Shown here: in pieces, positions 34,562-41,994 of the stretch
Layout of the letters: each line of letters starts with the position of its first letter
Position numbering within the stretch: position 1 is the first letter of the stretch
Assembly (NCBI GenBank): GCA_965247915.1
Contig: OZ252048.1
Location: forward strand, 496,001 to 560,000
DNA length: 64,000 nt
DNA from: JAKZRT01 sp965247915
GTDB lineage: Bacteria > Pseudomonadota > Alphaproteobacteria > Rhodobacterales > Rhodobacteraceae
Direction: 5' to 3'
The notes under the pieces: generated by a model
What the model saw: only the letters and a program-made list of their open reading frames with translations
The model's database searches: none
Told to the model about the DNA's origin: nothing
Translations under genes and position numbers: made by a program

Positions 34562-35572
34562 CTATTGGTTAATTACGCGCCGTAGATCGGCGGACTTGCT
34601 GTAGTGATTGGATTCGGCTTCGCTCTCATGGCCAAGCACTGCCATTCTCTGATCTTTTGTGGCACCGTTTTCCTTGAAAATTGACGCGCGGCCATGGCGG
34701 ATACCGTGCAGGGAGTGGTCGGGCAAACCGGCATCGGTGCATTTCCGAGAGAACCAGCTCGACACCGCCTTTGACGATCGGGACGTGCCTGCCTTGGTAG
34801 TCAAGTACGTCATGTGCTTGGGGGCTAGGCGGATGCAAGCATGGTACGAGGGGCTTACCTCAAACCACAGGGGCACTGCTGCCAGCGGGCTTTCTGCACG
34901 GCTACCGGTCTTTGATCTGTTGTACCCCAAAAATCCGTCACTGACGTTTGCTGGACCGAGAGCTACGAGGTCTACCGAAGAGGCGCAGGACTGATAGGCA
35001 AGTTCAAGCGCCCACCTTTCTGGCGTCCCGACAGCCCAATATTCGCGGAATCTCGCAAAGTCGTCTCGCGTCCACGATTTGTATGGATTGGCCTTCGGTG
35101 CCTCGGGCCTTTCGACGGCTGCGGCTGGGTTTGACTTTAGCAGCCCCTTTGTCAGCCAGAATTTCCCTAGCGCTCGCCAGACCTTCCAGCGGTTGATTGC
35201 TGCGTGTGCCCGAAAGTCGGAAATATCAGACCGGATGTGCCACGGCTCAAGTGTCGCCAAGCTTCCCCGACCGCGTGTTGTTTTGATCTTTTCAGCAATC
35301 CGACGTCTTTGATCTCTGGTGCTGGCCCTTTTCATCAGGAATTGGTCCGAGGCAAAGTAAGCCTCAGTCCCTGCTGCGATTGTGCCGGACACCACTGGCG
35401 TGCGCGGGGTTGACCCGTGTGCAATTGAATAAGCGGCAATGAATTTCGGGTGATCGGGCGGAAGATCGGGCATCGCGACCCGGTTACCCAAGCGGCGATA
35501 ATAGTAGCGGACATTCCCGCTGGCGAATTTGCCGATGGGGTCTAGGTATTTGAGGCGAACACTTTGTCGCAT
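34562..35572 (-). CDS. int: Phage integrase (tyrosine recombinase)
   Basis: A 336-residue site-specific recombinase. The C-terminal catalytic domain shows LPDHSLHGIRHGRASIFKENGATKDQRMAVLGHESEAESNHYSKS near 285-330, containing HxxR, the second His (LGHES) and the nucleophilic Tyr (NHYSK); the first Arg is expected in the AYQSCASSVDLVAL segment near 195-208, where the usual ARRS-type motif is changed to CASS, so the first catalytic Arg is not obvious. The N-terminal SAM-like core-binding part precedes it. It is the terminal gene of the leftward early operon and overlaps the MazG-like gene by 31 bases. Confidence 0.88.
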   Translation of the reverse strand: MRQSVRLKYLDPIGKFASGNVRYYYRRLGNRVAMPDLPPDHPKFIAAYSIAHGSTPRTPVVSGTIAAGTEAYFASDQFLMKRASTRDQRRRIAEKIKTTRGRGSLATLEPWHIRSDISDFRAHAAINRWKVWRALGKFWLTKGLLKSNPAAAVERPEAPKANPYKSWTRDDFARFREYWAVGTPERWALELAYQSCASSVDLVALGPANVSDGFLGYNRSKTGSRAESPLAAVPLWFEVSPSYHACIRLAPKHMTYLTTKAGTSRSSKAVSSWFSRKCTDAGLPDHSLHGIRHGRASIFKENGATKDQRMAVLGHESEAESNHYSKSADLRRVINQ

Positions 35573-36096
35573 GGGGTTCCCAGGTTTTCTGGACTTTGGA
35601 CATTTGCGTCGTCGTTGACAAGGATGGTAATTTGCTTCTTTTCGATGCGCACAGCCCCACAGCCCATTGCCCGGGCCGCTTTGATCGCGTTCTTTATTAC
35701 CGCGACGGAAGGTTGTGCTGCTGGCATCCGGACTCCAATCCTTCTCGTCATTGGTCTGTCTCGGGTGGGCTGGCCAAAGAAGCGCGGGTCACCAAAGTCC
35801 ATCGCATGGTGCCGTTCTTTGCATGACGGGCAGTTTTTCGCAGTCGGGACAGCACCGACCGTTGGATCGCCTTCGAGCGCAATCCGAGCGGCCATCGCTG
35901 CCAATTGCACGGCCTCGTCATAAACATCCCACCAACTCAGAGACTTTCCTTCGCGTATGTGCAAAACAGCCTTTGCAACTTCACCCGCTTCCTCCGCCAT
36001 TACGGCGACGACCGGATTGGGTTGTGGAAATTTGGCGCAGGCGCGGGCGAATTCTGCCTCAACATAGATCAGGAACTGTTCGAGATTAGCTGTCAT
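35542..36096 (-). CDS. MazG-like pyrophosphohydrolase-type phage protein with C-terminal extension
   Basis: A 184-residue protein. The first about 75 residues (VVAVMAEEAGEVAKAVLHIREGKSLSWWDVYDEAVQLAAMAARIAL) look like the all-alpha NTP pyrophosphohydrolase (MazG) fold with the EEAGE acidic motif. The rest, from about MTRRIGVRMPAAQPSVAVIKNAIKAARAMG (ATG at 35751), resembles a separate small phage protein; no stop divides them, so either a fusion or an internal start is possible. Its ATG overlaps the restored stop of the upstream Gp37/Gp68-type gene. The frameshift in that gene makes one continuous 484-codon frame that should not be read as a single protein. Confidence 0.65.
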   Translation of the reverse strand: MTANLEQFLIYVEAEFARACAKFPQPNPVVAVMAEEAGEVAKAVLHIREGKSLSWWDVYDEAVQLAAMAARIALEGDPTVGAVPTAKNCPSCKERHHAMDFGDPRFFGQPTRDRPMTRRIGVRMPAAQPSVAVIKNAIKAARAMGCGAVRIEKKQITILVNDDANVQSPENLGTPCDKVFASNT

Positions 36097-36996
36097 TCCG
36101 GCATCTCCCGCACCATCAGATCGTCGGGGATCGGGGCCTTGCGCGCCATCTGTTTCATGAAAAACGCGGTCCCGGCGTCTGCGCATTGGCTTTGGATCGA
36201 TCTTGCCCAGTCGGGGTTCATGTCGCGGGCCTTGGGACCGGATTTCACCACCGACGATGATCCAGCCGAGTTGTCCGCTAGCGGCCCATTCTTTGCCGGG
36301 TGCTTCCAACCAGGTTTCCCGGCCTGTCAAAGCGTTTCGATTACCGCAAATGTCGTTTCCGCCGAACTCCATTCCCGCAAAGTTCACGGGCCCCAACAAC
36401 GGCTCTGCACTTACGAACCGCACGGCGGCTGGCGTGTTCAACAAATGAGGGATGCGCTCGTTGGCTGTGGCCTGATTTTCGACCGATGTGCCGATCCAGA
36501 CGTTTGGAAGGGGCCAGCCCCGATCAGTCGGCTGCCTGTAACGATACTTGAGTTTGTCGGCGGCATTTTGAATGTCGAGGTGACGGCCCGCATCAATCAC
36601 CAGTCGGAGATATACCCGTCCCCGCTCAGGCCGCTTTGTCAGCACCTGAAACGTATGCTGCGGACAAAGCGCCATGACGGCAAACACCCGGTCGATCCAT
36701 TCATCCGGCACATTCTCATGGAACAAATCACCGTGCGCACAGACGAAGATCATCCGGGGCTTGCGCCAGCGCAGCGGCTGATCCAACCATTGCTCGTTGA
36801 ACCGGACCTCGCCCGTGAACTTTGCTTCGCCTGCGGCGTTGAGGCGTGCAAGCCCCCCGCGGCTCGGGTGATGTTTCAAACGGGTTGCGGCCAGGCGCGC
36901 AGCATAGCAGTGGCGACACCCGTCGCTGACCAGCGTGCAACCGGTGATCGGGTTCCATGTGGCATCGGTCCATTCGATTTTGGTTGTATCAGCCAT
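36093..36996 (-). pseudogene. Phage Gp37/Gp68-family (DUF5131) protein, one-base frameshift
   Basis: Opens with MADTTKIEWTDATWNPITGCTLVSDGCRHCYAARLA, the family signature with a CxxxxxGCxxCY cysteine cluster as in radical-SAM-related proteins, and includes MIFVCAHGDLFHENVPDEWI, FQVLTKRPER, WIGTSVENQ and LLGPVNF. The usual C-terminus (WIIVGGESGPKARDMNPDWARSI) is split: after GWIIVGGE the frame shifts because of an extra A (the AAA opposite 36243-36245). Removing it restores a protein ending MVREMPE with its stop overlapping the next start. In the raw sequence the frame instead runs on into the MazG-like gene. Function of the family is unknown. Confidence 0.8.
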
Positions 36997-37115
36997 GCGC
37001 GGCTTTCGCGTATTCGTAGGCCTGGTTCAGCACGTATTTCATGGGCTCGTCGGCCTCAATCGGCAACTGAAGGCCGCCGATCAATTATCTCGGTGTTTTT
37101 GGCCTTGTCTGCCAT
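36989..37115 (-). pseudogene. Small phage protein, probable one-base frameshift
   Basis: Starts ATG at 37115 (MADKAKNTEIID), overlapping the stop of the preceding gene by one base. The frame then hits a stop after 19 codons, but dropping one base near 37080 gives MADKAKNTEIIDGGLQLPIEADEPMKYVLNQAYEYAKAAHG, whose stop overlaps the next gene's ATG as neighbouring genes here do. The gene fills the gap exactly, which supports it. No family recognised. Confidence 0.5.
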
Positions 37116-37426
37116 CACCCCGCCCCCGCCAGCCGGTCTTTCGCGGCCGCCTGCCAGTTTCTGAGCAAAGCGTACGGCGTGCCGGTGCTGGTGGCGCTGA
37201 CCATCAGAAACGAAAGTTCGACCGCGGCGTTTTCACCGATCGGTTTTACCCGGGCGCCCGCGGCAACGATCCGGTCCAGTAAACGTGAGGCGGCGAGGCG
37301 AGGTAAAAACTCGCCTGGGTCGGCGAGTGCGGCATCGATCCGGCAGATATAGGCCTCGAGGTCCAGCGCGTAGCGCGGGTCGATCTGGATGGCGTCAAGC
37401 ATTTTCTTGGTATCGTTCTGCGGCAC
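37115..37426 (-). CDS. Phage hypothetical protein
   Basis: A 103-residue soluble protein with no recognised family. It is mostly helical by composition (KKMLDAIQIDPRYALDLEAYICRIDAALAD; RLAASRLLDRIVAAG). Its start overlaps the end of the sulfotransferase-like gene by 32 bases and its stop overlaps the next start by one base, so it belongs to the compact leftward early operon. Confidence 0.65.
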   Translation of the reverse strand: MPQNDTKKMLDAIQIDPRYALDLEAYICRIDAALADPGEFLPRLAASRLLDRIVAAGARVKPIGENAAVELSFLMVSATSTGTPYALLRNWQAAAKDRLAGAG

Positions 37427-37991
37427 CTTCGATGAGCGCGGCTTCTATTTCCATCCCGGCCGCACAGATTGCGCTCCGAGGGATCACTTGGTCTGCAGCA
37501 GCATCGACATTCAATTTCCCAATCTCGGTAGCGAATTCGGCCAGAATGTTTGCGGCGCCGGTGGGGTTGGCGAGTATGCCTTCGAACGACAAGACCGTCA
37601 CCGGACCGAAATCGGAAACAATTTTGAGCGCATTTGGTCTGTCGTCTCGAAGGGATTTCGCCAGCTTCCTGCGCCCCTGCCGACCAATGTGAATACCGTT
37701 GAACATACGGAGCATTTTTGCTTGGCTTTTGGCCTGCTGACCGGCGTTTCTATCTAGCCAGAGGACACGACCGAATTGGCGGCGTGGCAGGCGTTCACAC
37801 GTCGGGTCGATGTATTTCATTGCGTGACCTGATCGTGCCTCGATCCAAGGCACAGAAAAATCCAAAATTCCAAGTTGTTTGGGCTCAAACGCGGGAGCCT
37901 GGCCCATCACCGAAATGCCACCAGCGTGCAGCATGTTCATAACCAAGCTTGTCCCGCACCTTCCGAAACCAGCAACGATGCAAATGGTCAT
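37395..37991 (-). CDS. Sulfotransferase-like P-loop protein
   Basis: A 198-residue protein opening MTICIVAGFGRCGTSLVMNMLHAGGI, the 5'-phosphosulfate-binding loop pattern (GxxRxGTSL) of the sulfotransferase superfamily, followed by VPWIEARSGHAMKYIDP and VLWLDRNAGQQAKSQAKML, the latter in the position of the 3'-phosphate-binding R-x7-S segment. It would transfer sulfate from PAPS to an unknown acceptor. It lies in the early prophage operon between NinB and unknown small genes, its ATG overlapping the stop of a 34-codon gene. A nucleotide-binding protein of other function cannot be excluded. Confidence 0.7.
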   Translation of the reverse strand: MTICIVAGFGRCGTSLVMNMLHAGGISVMGQAPAFEPKQLGILDFSVPWIEARSGHAMKYIDPTCERLPRRQFGRVLWLDRNAGQQAKSQAKMLRMFNGIHIGRQGRRKLAKSLRDDRPNALKIVSDFGPVTVLSFEGILANPTGAANILAEFATEIGKLNVDAAADQVIPRSAICAAGMEIEAALIEGAAERYQENA

Positions 37992-38092
37992 TTATGGCTC
38001 CCCGTCTCTGGCATTTCGCGCGCCCTGTCATGGAAGTCGTGTATCGCGGCGAGAAACGCGGGGTCTCTCGTTATGCGTTCATGCCGGCTCAC
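37988..38092 (-). CDS. 34-codon phage protein between ninB and the sulfotransferase gene
   Basis: GTG at 38092 opens VSRHERITRDPAFLAAIHDFHDRAREMPETGSHK. The start lies inside the end of ninB (14-base overlap) and the stop TGA overlaps the ATG of the sulfotransferase-like gene. It fills the gap between the two exactly, as do other genes of this operon, and the peptide is amphipathic and charged. No family recognised; small size keeps confidence modest. Confidence 0.5.
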   Translation of the reverse strand: MSRHERITRDPAFLAAIHDFHDRAREMPETGSHK

Positions 38093-38459
38093 TGAATTTC
38101 ACCCCGCGTTCGGTGCCCCAGGCATCCATGAAATCCATGAGTTCGGTCATCTGTTCCTTGTTCAACTTTGAAGACCGAAACCCCGCCGGAAACGGTTCGC
38201 CGTTCAGCCCCGGCATGAAATGGACCTCGTGATTGCAGGCATGCATGAAAAGGTCTTTCCATTGCTCCGGTGTGTACTTTCTGCCGTTGTGTTCAAGCTG
38301 TTGAGCAACGTCTGTAAGCATTGCCCACATGCGGGAATTTTGGGGGATTGATCGACCGGGCTTCTTGAACGTGACAACTGTGTTGGCTGGCGCGATTTCC
38401 GCCCAGTGCCGCACAAGCGCCCGGTCGTGGGGTGTTGATATGAGAACGGTTGCGGGCAC
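38079..38459 (-). CDS. ninB: NinB-like recombination protein
   Basis: A 126-residue protein matching the NinB/Orf family of lambda-like phages, which binds single-stranded DNA and SSB in phage recombination. Visible family segments are VVTFKKPGRSIPQNSRMWAMLTDVAQQLEHNGRKYTPEQWKDLFMHAC near 27-74, and GLNGEPFPAGFRSSKLNKEQMTELMDFMDAWGTERGV near 84-120. Its ATG overlaps the stop of the SSB-like gene directly upstream, fitting a joint role in recombination. Confidence 0.85.
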   Translation of the reverse strand: MPATVLISTPHDRALVRHWAEIAPANTVVTFKKPGRSIPQNSRMWAMLTDVAQQLEHNGRKYTPEQWKDLFMHACNHEVHFMPGLNGEPFPAGFRSSKLNKEQMTELMDFMDAWGTERGVKFSEPA

Positions 38460-39106
38460 TAGAACGGGATACTATCTCCGCCACCAAACGGGTCATCCGT
38501 CCCGGGGTTTTCTGCCTGTCCGTTTGACGACCCGGAAGGTGCGGCGAATAGCTCTTGGTATTCAGGTGACCGCGTAATCGTGCCCTGAAGCCCCTCGGAC
38601 AGGTTGTCGAAAACCAGTTGGTCGAAGTTACTGAGGTCCAGAAAGATAAATTCGCCCTCCGGTTTCGACCATGCTCCCTTCCCACCAGGGGGCAGCAGAA
38701 TGGCCTGCATATTAGCGTAGGTTTTGCCGTCCTTATGCTCGTGTGCAATCTGAATAAGCGCGCCAACCCCCAGAAGGGTTTTCATGTCGAAAGTCTGGTA
38801 TTCTTCCTCAGTGAAAGCGCGCCCACGCCAGCTTTCCAGGCGCTGCCGCATGATTGCATTCTCGTGCATAGAAAAGGTCATTCGCTCAAAGTGAACGGCC
38901 GGACCCTCGTTTACCTGGCCGTCTTTTTCCCACGAAACGCGCTCACCTGGAATCTCCCAGCCGAAAAGCATCTTGTGTTTGGGGCTGGGATACATTTGTG
39001 AACCAGGCTGGGTTCCAAGGTCTATAAGCCTTGTAAGTACTGCCATATGTTGGCCTGCGGGGGTGGGGGTAAAGTCGCCCCCGGAACTTGGGTCTGGAAG
39101 TTTCAT
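38459..39106 (-). CDS. Phage single-stranded-DNA-binding-like protein with SSB-type C-terminal tip
   Basis: A 215-residue protein not assigned to a named family by eye. The C-terminal about 30 residues are acidic and Gly/Ser-rich and end GGGDSIPF, very close to the conserved DDDIPF tip with which SSB recruits recombination and repair enzymes. The body contains HMAVLTRLIDLGTQPGS and MKTLLGVGALIQIAHEH, plausible OB-fold strands. It sits next to NinB, itself an SSB partner. Function as the phage's ssDNA-binding protein is therefore inferred. Confidence 0.68.
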   Translation of the reverse strand: MKLPDPSSGGDFTPTPAGQHMAVLTRLIDLGTQPGSQMYPSPKHKMLFGWEIPGERVSWEKDGQVNEGPAVHFERMTFSMHENAIMRQRLESWRGRAFTEEEYQTFDMKTLLGVGALIQIAHEHKDGKTYANMQAILLPPGGKGAWSKPEGEFIFLDLSNFDQLVFDNLSEGLQGTITRSPEYQELFAAPSGSSNGQAENPGTDDPFGGGDSIPF

Positions 39107-39134
39107 TGGTTCAGTCCTTCAGTGATATAGTGGG

Positions 39135-39824
39135 TCAAACGGCGCGTTTTTCCTTGCGGATTATCACACCATCAATGTCACGCCGTCCTTCGCGGACGGC
39201 GCGGGCGACATATCCCTCCATGAATTCCATCACGGCGGGCTTGTCGTTTCGGACGATCCAGTTGATGCAGGCTTTCGGATCGACAATTCCCGGAACAGTG
39301 AACGTGCGCAGGCCGGTTACCTTTTCGACGGCCTGTGCGGCGCGTTCCATTTCACGAGCTCGTGCGGCCAGATCGTCGGCCTCGCGCCGTTCTTCGATAT
39401 TGCCCATGTCGGCCTGATTTTTCGCGGCCCCGGCTTCACGGGCCTTGTTATCCGCTTCGTCCCGCAAGCGCCGCGCTTCTGCGGCTTTTTCAGCGGCCAG
39501 CCTGGTTTTGAACTTGCCGACGATTGTGGTCAGCCCGGACTTCATTCGCCCGAAGTCGTCAAGCAACGGTTTCCATTCTGCGACCACTGCATCGCCAGCT
39601 TCCTTGTGGGGGCGATAAGCGGTTTCCTTGGCGGCTTTCGCCTCTTTCTCCGCGTCCTTGACGCCCTTCAAAAGAGCATCGACAGATTTCATCTGGTCTT
39701 CGGTTTCGACCGCGTAGCCGTCCAGCCAGTTTTCGACCTCAAGGATCAAGTCGGAATACTCACTCTTGATGGACGCAGGATCGGGGGGCGGCTGGTTGTG
39801 GCCGATTGCTGCAAGTTCGTTCAT
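39135..39824 (-). CDS. Phage coiled-coil protein of the early operon
   Basis: A 229-residue, highly charged protein (MNELAAIGHNQPPPDPASIK N-terminus) with a long Ala/Glu/Lys/Arg-rich coiled-coil region from about 60 to 160 (LLKGVKDAEKEAKAAKETAY; RLAAEKAAEARRLRDEADNK). Start at 39824 follows AAAAGGAGACAGCAG, a strong site, so the longer frame is not used. Similar proteins occur next to recombination genes in other temperate phages, but no function is known to the annotator. Confidence 0.75.
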   Translation of the reverse strand: MNELAAIGHNQPPPDPASIKSEYSDLILEVENWLDGYAVETEDQMKSVDALLKGVKDAEKEAKAAKETAYRPHKEAGDAVVAEWKPLLDDFGRMKSGLTTIVGKFKTRLAAEKAAEARRLRDEADNKAREAGAAKNQADMGNIEERREADDLAARAREMERAAQAVEKVTGLRTFTVPGIVDPKACINWIVRNDKPAVMEFMEGYVARAVREGRRDIDGVIIRKEKRAV

Positions 39825-39910
39825 CTGCTGTCTCCTTTTGTGCGAAGCGCGGGTTCCTGATTTCAGCTGCCGGTTACGTCCCCCGGTCCAGCCCACGCCT
39901 CGCGTCCCCG

Positions 39911-40102
39911 TTATGGGGATTGGTTCAATCGTACTTCGTTCCAGTTGTGCATCACGCCGTAAGTCGCCAATCCGGCAATCACGGAAATGCCCAGAGCGAG
40001 GCACGTCAGCGCCAGCCATTTCTTCCAGCGGACCGGTTCAAAATCACGCGGTGTGAAGTCTTCCATGGCTGCGTCTATGGGGAGGCGGGGGAAGTGTTTC
40101 AT
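39911..40102 (-). CDS. Small single-span membrane protein (phage)
   Basis: A 63-residue protein MKHFPRLPIDAAMEDFTPRD..., with a basic WKKW anchor followed by one hydrophobic helix (LALTCLALGISVIAGLATYGVM, about 30-51). A second possible start is the internal Met at 40066. It is in the early leftward operon. No family recognised; membrane location is inferred from the helix alone. Confidence 0.55.
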   Translation of the reverse strand: MKHFPRLPIDAAMEDFTPRDFEPVRWKKWLALTCLALGISVIAGLATYGVMHNWNEVRLNQSP

Positions 40103-40182
40103 GGGGGCGGCCCTTATCTCAAAAGCGCGGCGGACTTGCCTTGTTCCAGCGCCGTTACCAACGGGCTTCAGCGGGCCGAGCA

Positions 40183-40560
40183 TCATGCACCACCCTGGGC
40201 AGCCCGCAAGCAGGCCCATTTGTCGTTTTCATCGGCAGTCTCCTGGCGGATTTCCGCGTCGTAATCCTGCTGACAATCTGCGCAGACATGTTCGCCGGTA
40301 AATTCGCTGGTCCGCATTTGATCGTGTTGGCCTATGTCACCGCAGTGGGGGCATTTTTCGAGTGCGTCCGCACAGTCGTTGCAAATCGCCGGTTCATCCG
40401 CGTCAATGTTTCCGAAGGCTTGAGAAAGCATCGGCTGCAATAGCTTTTCGGCCAGTGGAAATTCGCCATGCTCAGGAAAGTCCGAGGCGTGGAGCGAGTC
40501 CTTGCAAAGCGCACAGGGGAACCGTTCCGTGTCCAGGTATTCGTGGGCTGCCATGTGCAT
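40183..40560 (-). CDS. Zinc-ribbon phage protein
   Basis: A 125-residue protein with several CxxC pairs: FPCALCKDS near 15-23, AICNDCADALEKCPHCGDIGQ near 58-78 and HVCADCQQDY near 92-101, which should bind zinc. ATG at 40560 follows AAGGGAGATATCTG. It is the first gene after the leftward early promoter at 40586-40614, so it would be among the earliest products after induction. A role in nucleic-acid binding is possible but not shown. Confidence 0.72.
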   Translation of the reverse strand: MHMAAHEYLDTERFPCALCKDSLHASDFPEHGEFPLAEKLLQPMLSQAFGNIDADEPAICNDCADALEKCPHCGDIGQHDQMRTSEFTGEHVCADCQQDYDAEIRQETADENDKWACLRAAQGGA

Positions 40561-40585
40561 CAGATATCTCCCTTGGCTTGGGGAG

Positions 40586-40614
40586 AACGTAAGTGGGCAA
40601 TTGCCCATTGTCAA
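40586..40614 (-). promoter_or_regulatory. Leftward early promoter with repressor-type operator in its spacer
   Basis: On the minus strand TTGACA (40614-40609), a 17-base spacer, then TACGTT (40591-40586). The spacer holds the perfect palindrome TGGGCAATTGCCCA (40594-40607). The predicted start is about 20 bases before the ATG at 40560. The same design is found at the rightward promoter at 42045. Confidence 0.78.
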
Positions 40615-40637
40615 CAACAGAAGTGGGTATTAGCCCA
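40594..40637. promoter_or_regulatory. Operator pair OL (two 14-bp palindromes)
   Basis: TGGGCAATTGCCCA at 40594-40607 and TGGGTATTAGCCCA at 40624-40637, thirty bases (about three helical turns) apart, with a further half-site GGGCAA at 40644-40649. The consensus recurs upstream of the repressor gene, so the CI-type repressor is the inferred ligand. Confidence 0.75.
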
Positions 40638-40679
40638 AATAATGGGCAACAAAATCCGAATCATGTGCTGGAAGGGCGG

Positions 40680-41117
40680 TTAGAGCCCGCAGTAAGTTCG
40701 GTTTCTTTCGATGAAGCGGCTAAACTCTCGCGTGTCGATGAGGACCGTCTGTGGAACCCGGGTTCCATCGCTATAAGAAATCAGAACATAATCGGATACA
40801 GACAGGTCTTCGATGACAAAAAGGGGACTCGGAATTTCGATCATCATGTATCCGCCATTTGTCGGATCGGATTGAATTGAATGCGTAATATTCAGGGATT
40901 CGTGGTCTGAGCATTGGGACCCCAAATTTACCTGGTCCTCTGCGCCACAATCCATCCAGATCCGAACGTATCCGAGAGAACCGTCGGCACACACCACTTG
41001 TTGAGCGCTGTCGAGTTCAATGCGCCAAGGTGGATTTGCCTGCACCCAGATTCCGTAAAAGTACAAAGCCGTGAAGCCGAGTGCAAAAACCGCAACAAGA
41101 ATTCCCCCAACCTTCAT
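40680..41117 (-). CDS. Membrane-anchored protein encoded directly downstream of the repressor
   Basis: A 145-residue protein with a hydrophobic N-terminal segment (GGILVAVFALGFTALYFYGIWV, about 4-25) acting as signal or anchor, followed by a soluble domain with four to five cysteines, probably periplasmic. No family recognised. It starts 9 bases after the repressor stop on the same strand, so it should be expressed in the lysogen with the repressor, as rex genes are in lambda. A role in superinfection exclusion or lysogenic conversion is an inference from position only. Confidence 0.65.
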   Translation of the reverse strand: MKVGGILVAVFALGFTALYFYGIWVQANPPWRIELDSAQQVVCADGSLGYVRIWMDCGAEDQVNLGSQCSDHESLNITHSIQSDPTNGGYMMIEIPSPLFVIEDLSVSDYVLISYSDGTRVPQTVLIDTREFSRFIERNRTYCGL

Positions 41118-41126
41118 GCCAGGCGC

Positions 41127-41993
41127 TCAGACCTTCCTCCCATACCAGATGACCTTACCGATGGGCTCCACATCCTCAATTCTTCGATCAACAGCCCTGT
41201 AGGTTGGATTGTCTGAGAGAACCTGGATGTGGCCGCTTTCACTGGCCCGGCCTATGCGCTTGATCTGCAAAACCCCATCGAACCGGACCACAAATAGCCC
41301 GTCATACCCGAGGTTCATCTTGGTCACGTCCAGCAGGACAATGCTGTCATCGGGAATCGTCGGTTCCATGCTGTCGCCCTTGACCCCGATGATCGCGAGG
41401 TTCCCGGGCGAAGAACGGGTCAGACGCTGCAAATAGTCTGGCGGGAATGCCAGGCTGTGGGATTGTTCTTCGCCTTCGATTATCGCGCCGTGCCCGGCAC
41501 TGGCTGCCACATCGTAAACCGGGACCAGCCTGGTTCCATCCGGGGCATCTCCGAATAGCTCGATACGCTCGAGTCCGGGGCCACCTGTGATCTCGGTCAC
41601 TGGCACCCCAAGTATGTCCGCCAAACCTTCAAGAGTAGAGTGCTTTGGGTTCTCCGTTTTTCTCAAGATTATATCCCGAACGCCTGTGTGCCCCATCCCG
41701 GCATCCTTGGCGAGACGGGAGGCGTTGGTACCCTTGGCCTTCATCAGGGCCTCAAGATTGCGCGCAATGATGTCACCGGAGTCCATTTCTGCCGGCGAAG
41801 TGATCTGTGCGTCCATGCCGAGCGCCTTCGTTAGTTTTGCGGCGTTTTCAGCGCTGGTCGAGCTTCCGGGGCGTCGGTGAAGCTCTCGGATAACATCATA
41901 ACTTACGCCGGTTTGCCTTTCGGCCTCGCGCATATTCCAGCCACGTGCCTTTATCTCAGCGACAACCCGGCCTCCAAAACTCGAACTATCCAT
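41127..41993 (-). CDS. CI/LexA-type prophage repressor with S24 peptidase domain
   Basis: A 288-residue repressor. Two helix-turn-helix-like segments are visible: NMREAERQTGVSYDVIRELHRR near 20-41 and NASRLAKDAGMGHTGVRDIILRK near 82-104. The C-terminal S24 domain has a cleavage-type Ala-Gly (VAASAGHGA near 165-173), the Ser nucleophile in GVKGDSMEPTI near 200-210 and the Lys in VVRFDGVLQIKRIG near 230-243, so RecA-stimulated self-cleavage is expected on DNA damage. ATG at 41993 lies against a 17-bp palindrome that could mediate autoregulation; no Shine-Dalgarno is visible. Confidence 0.9.
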   Translation of the reverse strand: MDSSSFGGRVVAEIKARGWNMREAERQTGVSYDVIRELHRRPGSSTSAENAAKLTKALGMDAQITSPAEMDSGDIIARNLEALMKAKGTNASRLAKDAGMGHTGVRDIILRKTENPKHSTLEGLADILGVPVTEITGGPGLERIELFGDAPDGTRLVPVYDVAASAGHGAIIEGEEQSHSLAFPPDYLQRLTRSSPGNLAIIGVKGDSMEPTIPDDSIVLLDVTKMNLGYDGLFVVRFDGVLQIKRIGRASESGHIQVLSDNPTYRAVDRRIEDVEPIGKVIWYGRKV

Positions 41994-41994
41994 G

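Noticed and set aside
35542..36996. A 484-codon protein fusing Gp37/Gp68 and MazG-like parts
   Set aside because: A one-base frameshift explains the fusion, and both original ends (stop overlapping the next ATG) are visible after correction.
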